Source of the DNA: Plantago ovata
Lineage: Eukaryota > Streptophyta > Magnoliopsida > Lamiales > Plantaginaceae
NCBI GenBank assembly: GCA_028274465.1
Contig: CM051455.1
Location: 68,283,677 to 68,347,676, forward strand
DNA: 64,000 nucleotides
Reading direction: 5' to 3'
In this document: positions 57,309 through 64,000 of the stretch, one piece after another
Layout of the letters: each line of letters starts with the position of its first letter
Numbering within the stretch: the first letter of the stretch is position 1
The notes under the pieces: generated by a model
Databases searched by the model: none
Seen by the model: the letters and a program-made list of their open reading frames with translations, nothing else
What the model was told of the DNA's origin: nothing
Program-made: the position numbers and the translations under genes

Positions 57309-60097
57309 TGTCACTTCTCCTCTCCTCATTGATTTTTGTGGGGATCAGCACCACAGGTACAAATAACCTTTGAGCATCACAGCTTGTTCAGCTGGAGAGG
57401 CACTCTTGAATTTTTCCTTCATATCTCTCTGATTTGAGCAATCAGATTCGAGCTCATTGCTGAGAATATGTCATTTCTTCAGGAAGGATGGAGTGGACAA
57501 ATGTTTCGAGCTTTAGCAGAGAAGATCTCTTTTTCTCATTTGAGAGATGAAGGTGAAGATCAAGAAGTCCTTCGCCTATATCTTTGCCAGTTGCTGACGG
57601 ACTTAGCAACTCTTGACAAAGAGTCCTTTTGAAGTTCAAGTACAGTTCCTCAGAACTTACTTGATGATCTTCAGTGATGAGTACCACTTCAGTGGTCTCC
57701 TTTTGAGCCTGAAAAAGACGTTTTTTAGATCAGGATTGGTTTGGAAGATTGTTTTAGAGTTCATATCTGAAACATGATTCCTGCTGAGAGTCAGCAAGCT
57801 CATGTGTACAATTTCCATTCCATGAGGAGTTGAGTAGCATCCTCCATTTGTTCATCCTGAAATAAATTAGAGTTAGACACAAGTACTAAGCTGTCAAACT
57901 TAGTTTTAATACCAAAACATATTATACCTGCTGAGCAGGGAGTGTTGGTTCTGGTGCAGAGGCTTCAGCAACCATCTGACTTGCATCTTGAGAAGTCTGT
58001 GAGATAAATAATATTAGCAAAAGAATAAGTTCAGAATTTGAAGTTTTACTGATGGTTGAATTAACTACCTGCTGAAGAAGGACAGGTTGTGGCTCAGTCC
58101 TTTCAGCATTACAGTTTCTTCAGCTTCTGGACTGTTCTTCAGCAGACTTCTTGTTTTTGCTCTATTTGAGAAAGCTGTGCGGTTTCAGCAATCTCCCTTG
58201 TCTCTGAAATGACAAGTTGAGCAGAAGCATCTTGACCCTTGAGCTCACTGCTTGTCATGAAGACTCAATGGATTTGTTGGATGATTCTTCAATCTCCAAC
58301 TCCATTGTTTTTGCTTAAATCTTCCAGTACAAGCTGGACTTTGTCAATTGATGTCTTGGGTGAACTTGGGCCAGTATTCTCAGCATCACGAGATGCGTCG
58401 TTGAATAATGCTTCTTGTGTTTCAGCAACTTCTGGAACGGAACCATTGCTGTCTCAGCAACTGGTCCTTCAGCAAGCGGGTTTCACAACAACTTGATGAG
58501 TTGCTTGTTCAGCAACCATCTTTTCTCACAGCATCAGCAAGTGCCGCTTTTGCAGATCAGCAGCAATGTCACTTGCTGGTTCCATAGTTTGATCATCTAA
58601 ATTATCTACAATGTAGATATCTGGGACTTGGGCAGGAATTTCATTTCCACTGCCTTGTGGTCTATTCTCAGTAGTATCAACGTTAAGTTGATTGTTGAAG
58701 GCTTCCGCAAACACTTCAACATTGCTGACATAGGTTTCAGTAATCACCTCAGCAACATACTGGCAAATGCGTTTCAGCATTTGTCTGGGAATTGTCTGAG
58801 AGGTCTTGGACAATAGGAACTGACTGCGGGCCAGTGTTTTCTTTCTTTGTTGCTGTCCGTTTCCTCTTAGGTACGGGGTTTGCTGATGACGCTGCAGTCT
58901 GAGGTCATCATCAGCTTTCCTCTTTTTCTTTGTTAGTTCTCCAGTTTCCCAGAGTATCTATAGTTGCATTTTCAGCAACGGCTGTTGTACACGTACCTTG
59001 TTGATTTTCTACAGCAGTTTTATTTGTGTTACCACCACCAACAACAGTTTCATCTCTAAGTTGCTGAGTGGTAACATCTGCAGCTGTTGTATACCTTTCT
59101 TGCTGGCTTGTGCTGACAACATTTGCAGTTGTTGTCTTCTTAGTTTTCTTTCCAGCAATCTTAGGTACATTCTGCTTGTAGAATGATCTTCCCACATTGC
59201 ATACAGACTTTTTGATTGGCAATGGGTTTCTTAGCTGAATCCTGAAATGTTCAAGGATGTAGCATATCTTGATTCCATACATAACTGGAAAGGAAGGTGA
59301 GACCTTGTTGTCTTCTACCTTTACCTTAAACTTAGTAACACAATCAACAAGCCTGTTGAAGATGTACTTAGCCTAGTTAAGTTCCGTTTTATTTTCATGG
59401 ATATGCATCAGCAATGGCCATCTTCTTAGACCTACTTTGTCAATTCCTCCAACTTGGGAGTCAAGAACTTTTATGAGTAGCAGATATGCTTTCTCTTAAC
59501 GTGTTTTGTCCAAGTCACGGGAGCAATCTCGCCTTTCTTTATTTTCTCGTTTCTGACGTCACTGTAGAAAGCTTCAATTTCTTCGTCAGTGGCAGTGACG
59601 TCATCTTCAGTTCCAGTGGTTGGAATCTGAAAGATTTCAGCCAAATCAGTCCATCTCAGGACGATTTGCATGTTCTGAACTGTAGTAAATATCACTTTTT
59701 CAGTGACTCCTTTACTATCAGTAAGGGACTGGATTTCTGCATTGTTGTAGAATTCCATTGTGTCTATCATGCTCACCTGCTTAGTGCGAGCAGAGATAAA
59801 GTTCATGAGGCCTTGCTGCTTGATAAGCTCAAGCGCCTCTTCATTCTCGTCATCGAGTTCTTGTTTATAAAAGTACCTAATGTACTTTTCTTTTGCAAAA
59901 CCTCCCCATTGCATCAACATCTCACACTTTGCAGTGTCAAGATATGACGGAGGCATAGGTTTTTCGGATATACGGTCGTTTTTCAACACGACTTTCGTTG
60001 TGTTTGTAGCCGGAATAGTCACCGGAGCAGTGCGTGTTTCAGCACTGTCAACCTTTGATGACTTTGAGGACTTAGAAGACTGTTTCTTGGGAGCCAT
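57309..60097 (-). pseudogene. Right-contig repeat copy of the Sirevirus-2 3' ORF (N-terminal part)
   Basis: Matches 51683-54491. From 58900 on it is almost identical, including the same 25-bp deletion and the same TAG stop; 57309-58900 carries many one-base and two-base indels that break the frame every few hundred bases. Pieces: 60097-59471, 59282-58911, 58813-58526 and 57687-57454. The pattern of indels getting denser towards the gap suggests low-quality contig-end sequence, not evolutionary decay. Confidence 0.8.
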
Positions 60098-60230
60098 TTC
60101 TTTTATAGAGCAAGAAAATGTGTACGAAAAGATAGTTTGCTTTTTGACCGGAGGTACAGTAGTTTCAGGCTATAATTTGCAGAGAAAGGAGATGTGAGTT
60201 AAAGAATTTTGTCATTTCTCTAACTCCTTC

Positions 60231-60239
60231 TTTATATAG
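60231..60239 (-). promoter_or_regulatory. TATA box, right-contig copy
   Basis: Identical to 54625-54633, 134 bp before the ATG at 60097. Probably the same locus represented twice. Confidence 0.55.
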
Positions 60240-60623
60240 TGTCTCTGATGTGTGAGAAACTCAATCGATTTGAGCTCTCAGCAAGGGTAAAACAGAGAAA
60301 CACTGGAGTTAGTGGAGCCTTTGCATTAAATGCGTAGTGGTCCACTAACTTGAAACCGTCAGAGCACTCTCTCTTCTTGTTTTATTAACCGTTAGATTAG
60401 TAACTCCTTTTAATCAATGGCCACGATTGAATTTCATGTCATGATTATTACGAGTTTATCTGTGCCCGATTAACGTCACAAATTGATTTTACCGAGTTTT
60501 AAGGGATAGATTGCTTACTGAAATAGACAAGAATCTTTTCAGCGAGTTTGAATTATCAACCTAGATACTTGCTGAAAGTTCCCCCTTACTCAGACATCTC
60601 ATATTTTCTTAAGTTGAAAAGAT

Positions 60624-60986
60624 ATTTCTGATTTCCCGTATCAGTAAATTCTTTTGTACTTGAAATATCCTTTGGTAAAATCTGAGAGATGAGCTTAGCT
60701 CTTTTTCTGAGTTCCCGTCTCAGAAAATTCCCTTGATACTTGAATACCTGTTTCAGTATCTTTGATTGTCTGAATGCCTGTTTCAGCAATCCTTAATCTC
60801 TTTCTCTTACTGAGTGCCAATCTCAGCAAGTTATCAAGTTTCCTAACAAATACCCGTTTTGAAGGAATTACTTGTTGAATGCTTGTTTCAGCAATCATAT
60901 AGTGACTTATCATTTCTTAGAAGAAGATCAGTGAATGTGTCTTTTAAACAGAATACTTTGGCTTGCTGAATACCTGTTTCAGCATT
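60624..60986 (-). repeat. Palindrome array, right-contig copy
   Basis: Repeats 55018-55381 unit for unit with a one-base shift near 60949. Probably the same DNA as the left-contig copy. Confidence 0.75.
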
Positions 60987-61003
60987 CTGCCAAAATGTAT
61001 CCG

Positions 61004-64000
61004 TTATTGAGGTAGTTCAATCAATCCAAGGTTATACCTTAGCATTGCGAACCTATTATCCGGTAGGGGCTTTGTAAAGATGTCAGCAAGCTGATCATCA
61101 GTACCTACTTTCACAACCTCAATATCACCTTTTTCCACATGATCTCTAATGAAATGATGTCTAATATCAATGTGCTTAGTCCTAGAGTGAAACTTAGGAT
61201 TTTGCGTGATTACAATAGCACTTGTATTATCACAAAAGATTGGTGTTTTCTTTGCAGAAATACCATAATCTCTTAATTGTTGCTGAATCCATAGGATTTG
61301 AGTTGTGCAAAAACCAGCTGCAATGTATTCAGATTCAGTAGATGAATCGGCAACACCGGTTTGCTTCTTGCTGAACCATGATATTAATCTAGTACCCAAA
61401 AACTGACAAGTTCCAGAGGTACTTTTTCTATCAAGAGTTGATCCTTCATGATCAGCATCAGAATAACCAACCAATTCAAGTCCAGAATCTTTAGGATACC
61501 ATAATTCAACATTGACTGTACCTTTAACATATTTCAGTATCTTTATTGCCTTTTTGTAGTGTGATTCTCTTGGATCAGATTGAAATCTTGCACACACACA
61601 AACAACATACTGAATGTCAGGTCTACTTGCTACTTGATGTTAGATACAACAAGGAACCAATGAGCTTCCTATACTTGTGTTCTTCAACACTTTTGTCCTC
61701 TTTAGTATAGCCCAATTTGGTACCAACACTCATAGGGATCTTTTCAAGTTTCTCATCCTCTTTGATCCTAAACTTTATGAGCATTTCTTTCGCATACTTT
61801 GCTTGATTTATGAATATTTCATCTTTGAGTTGCTTGACTTGCAATCCTAGGAAATAATTCAATTTTCCCATCATACTCATTTCAAACTTATTTGTCATGA
61901 GTTTGGCAAAATCATCACAAAGTTGCTTGTCCTTAGATCCAAAATTATGTCATCCACATAAATTTGAACTAAGAGTATTTTACCATCATGGTTCATGGTA
62001 AATAAGGTTTTGTCAACTTCACCTTTCTTGAAACCATTTTCCAGCAAGAACTTAGCCAAGGTATCATACCATGCTCTTGGTGCTTGCTTTAGACCATATA
62101 CAGCTTTCTGAAGCTTGTATACCATCTTGATTTCTGAGGGAAGTTCAAAGCCATGGGGTTGTTCTAGGTAGACTTCTTCAGCAAGTTCACCATTCAAGAA
62201 TGCACTTTTAACATCCATTTGATAAACGATGAAGTCATTGTGAGCAGCAAAGGCCAAGAAAAGCCTGATTCCATCCAATCTTGCAACTGGTGCATAAGAC
62301 TCATCATAGTCCAATCCTTCAGTCTGATAGTAACCTTGAGCAACTAAACGTGCTTTATTTCTTGTTACTTCACCAGACTCGCTAAGCTTGTTTCTGAACA
62401 CCCACTTTGTACCAATAGCTTTCTTGTCTTCAGCAAGTGGCACAAGTTTCCAGACTTTGTTTCTTTCAAATTGATCCAGTTCTTCTTGCATTGCCTTTAT
62501 CCATTCAGAATGCTTTAAAGCTTCTTCTATGGTTTTAGGTTCAATTTCTGAAACAAAGCAAGAGAACAATGATTCTATTTCTACGACAATTGCTTCTTCA
62601 GCAAGTCCATGAGTAGCTTTGGATCTAGTCACTTGGCGTTTATTAATATCGCCAATCATATCCGTAGAGGGATGATCTCTAATCCATTTATTAACAGGTT
62701 TTCTGTTTGTTGGATCAGGATATGTTTGCTCATCAACATGTGACTCTTCAGTATGTACTTGTTCAGTACTACTGGGAATTTGTGTCTCTGCTGAGATTTT
62801 TTCATCAGCAACTGCTTGTTCAGCATTGCTTGATTGAGGTATTTCATCAGCAGGCACTGGAGATTGCGTAATTTCAGCAACTTCCGGAGCAACTGCATCT
62901 TTTGCTGGAAATTCCTTGTCGTGAACTATATTTATCTTGTCATGACTAGGAGGAGGAGAGTCATTGTCAGAATCATCATTTAGTTCAATTGACTTGATTT
63001 TCCTAGCATCAGATTCAATTCTTTGCTCATGTATGATTAGCTTTTTCATACATTCTGATATTTCTTCTTCAGCAGGCACTCCTTGTGACTTTTCGTAGAA
63101 TACAACATGCACTGATTCTTCGATCTTTTGTGCCTTTTTGTTGTAAACTCTATAAGCTTTACTATGCAAGGAATAGCCAAGAAATATCGCTTCGTCTACC
63201 ATTGTTAAGAACGAAACACTTGCAACCAAATACTCTTAGATGAGTGATGTTAGGAGGTCTTCCAACAAACAATTCATAAGGAGTTTTGTTGTATTCCTTA
63301 GTAATCAAACATCTGTTTTGAGTATAACAGGCGGTATTAATCGATTCAACTCAATAAGCCTCACTTATTTCAGTGTCAACAAGCACTGTTCTTGCGGCTT
63401 CTTTCAGGGTACGATTCTTCCGTTCAGCAACACCGTTTTGCTGTGGTGTTCTTACTGAGGATAACTGATGTTGTATTCCTTTTGAGGTACAATATTCAGT
63501 TATGTACTGGTTTACAAACTCAGTACCATGGTCTGTCCTTATGACTTTTACCTTGTCATTTTTCATGACTTCAAGCTTATTCAGCAAGTTAGGTATTTCA
63601 TTCTTGGTTTCAGATTTGTGCTTGATGAAAACTACCCAAGTAAATCTTGAATAGTCAGCTACCACGACTAGACCATACTTCTTACCAGCATAGCTTGTTG
63701 AAGAAGATTCAAACAAGTCCATGTGCAAGAGTTGTAAAGGTTTTGTAGTTGACGGTACTACCTTGTTCTTGAAAGAAGATTTGGTTTGCTTTCCTTGCTG
63801 ACATGCATTGAAAACACCATCCTTCTTAAAAGTAACCCTAGGTAATCCAACTACAAGTGCCTTTTTAGACAGCTTATTCAGCGTCTTGAAGTTTAGATGA
63901 CTTGTTCTTTTATGCCATAACCATGCTTTTTCAGCAAGGCAATCATGATCTGAGACAAGGCATTTTTCAATAATTGCTGAAGACCAATCAACGGTGTACA
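61004..64000 (-). pseudogene. pol: Sirevirus-2 pol: integrase, RT and RNase H, right-contig copy
   Basis: Reading leftward from the window edge: zinc-binding part of integrase (WHKRTSHLNF near 63930, then FNACQQGKQ near 63800); integrase core 63728-63351 with D in VVVADYSRF, D in IRTDHGTEF and E in GVAERKNRTL; a TGA near 63351 after SEAY; then integrase C terminus, a Ser/Glu-rich linker and RT in 63229-61895 ([36 protein letters not shown]); RT end 61898-61623; RNase H 61597-61004 ending at the IFTKPLP block. The frame slips after YVDDII because an A-run is one shorter than in the left copy (61942 versus 56336). Gag and protease would lie beyond 64000. Confidence 0.9.

Larger units (their letters stand above)
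47415..64000 (-). mobile_element. Sirevirus-2 (minus strand), runs off the window
   Basis: The 3' LTR is 47415-49043; reading leftward on the minus strand the order is integrase, RT, RNase H, palindrome array, TATA box, long 3' ORF, purine tract, LTR. The left boundary TGTTGTTCCC follows CTTCC (47410-47414), the likely target duplication; its partner is outside the window. Same family as Sirevirus-1 and better preserved. The 100-N gap at 57209-57308 and the repeated sequence around it are probably an assembly fault, so gene copies on the two sides should be counted once. Confidence 0.88.

Noticed and set aside
49309..60097. Two tandem Sirevirus copies
   Set aside because: Both copies share the same private deletion and stop codon and are separated by exactly 100 N, so they are more likely one copy assembled twice.

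Overview
This is a transposon-dense stretch of a plant nuclear genome, almost certainly a eudicot. The evidence is AT-rich DNA with scattered GT-AG introns and a crowd of plant element families: Sirevirus-type Ty1/copia, Cassandra and TRIM, CACTA (En/Spm), hAT, PIF/Harbinger, Stowaway-like MITEs and LINE tails. I cannot name the species. Only one possible host gene is seen, a first exon with a TATA box at the left edge (minus strand, 75-434). Everything else is mobile or repeat DNA.

Layout. 1-3440: host flank with a tandem duplication and two MITE remnants. 3441-40298: apparently one CACTA element (3-bp target duplication GTT) swollen to 36.9 kb by insertions. Inside it lie: (a) a three-LTR TRIM/Cassandra composite (3944-21562, duplication ACCAT), itself split by Sirevirus-1 (4690-21090, duplication GATAC), which in turn holds a second CACTA (5620-9576, AAA), a 2.6-kb solo LTR (10491-13045, AAATG) and a 519-bp hAT derivative (19664-20182, CTATAAAT); (b) an LTR retrotransposon with nearly identical 196-bp LTRs (23263-32648, ATTAA) holding a 3.7-kb hAT with an almost intact four-exon transposase (27171-30882, CCTGCATA); (c) a solo LTR (36743-39284, ACATC) interrupted by an element with a large palindromic array; (d) a remnant of the host CACTA's own gene near its right end.

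40299-47414 holds a Sirevirus-type LTR fragment, a MITE, two LINE tails and a PIF/Harbinger element with a broken transposase and a Myb/SANT partner gene. 47415-64000 is Sirevirus-2 on the minus strand, running off the window. It contains a 100-N gap (57209-57308); the roughly 5.5 kb on each side are near-identical copies of one another, so this is probably an unmerged contig overlap and not a tandem duplication.

How the parts relate. Both Sireviruses share an arrangement worth attention: pol, then a spacer with an array of short imperfect palindromes whose arms change in a compensating way around a conserved loop, then a TATA box, then a very long extra 3' ORF with a coiled coil. The two hAT elements look like an autonomous or master copy and its deletion derivative. 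The CACTA elements share the ACCGACGGAT/AGCGACGGAT subterminal repeat vocabulary. Target-site duplications and nesting give a relative insertion order for most of the locus.
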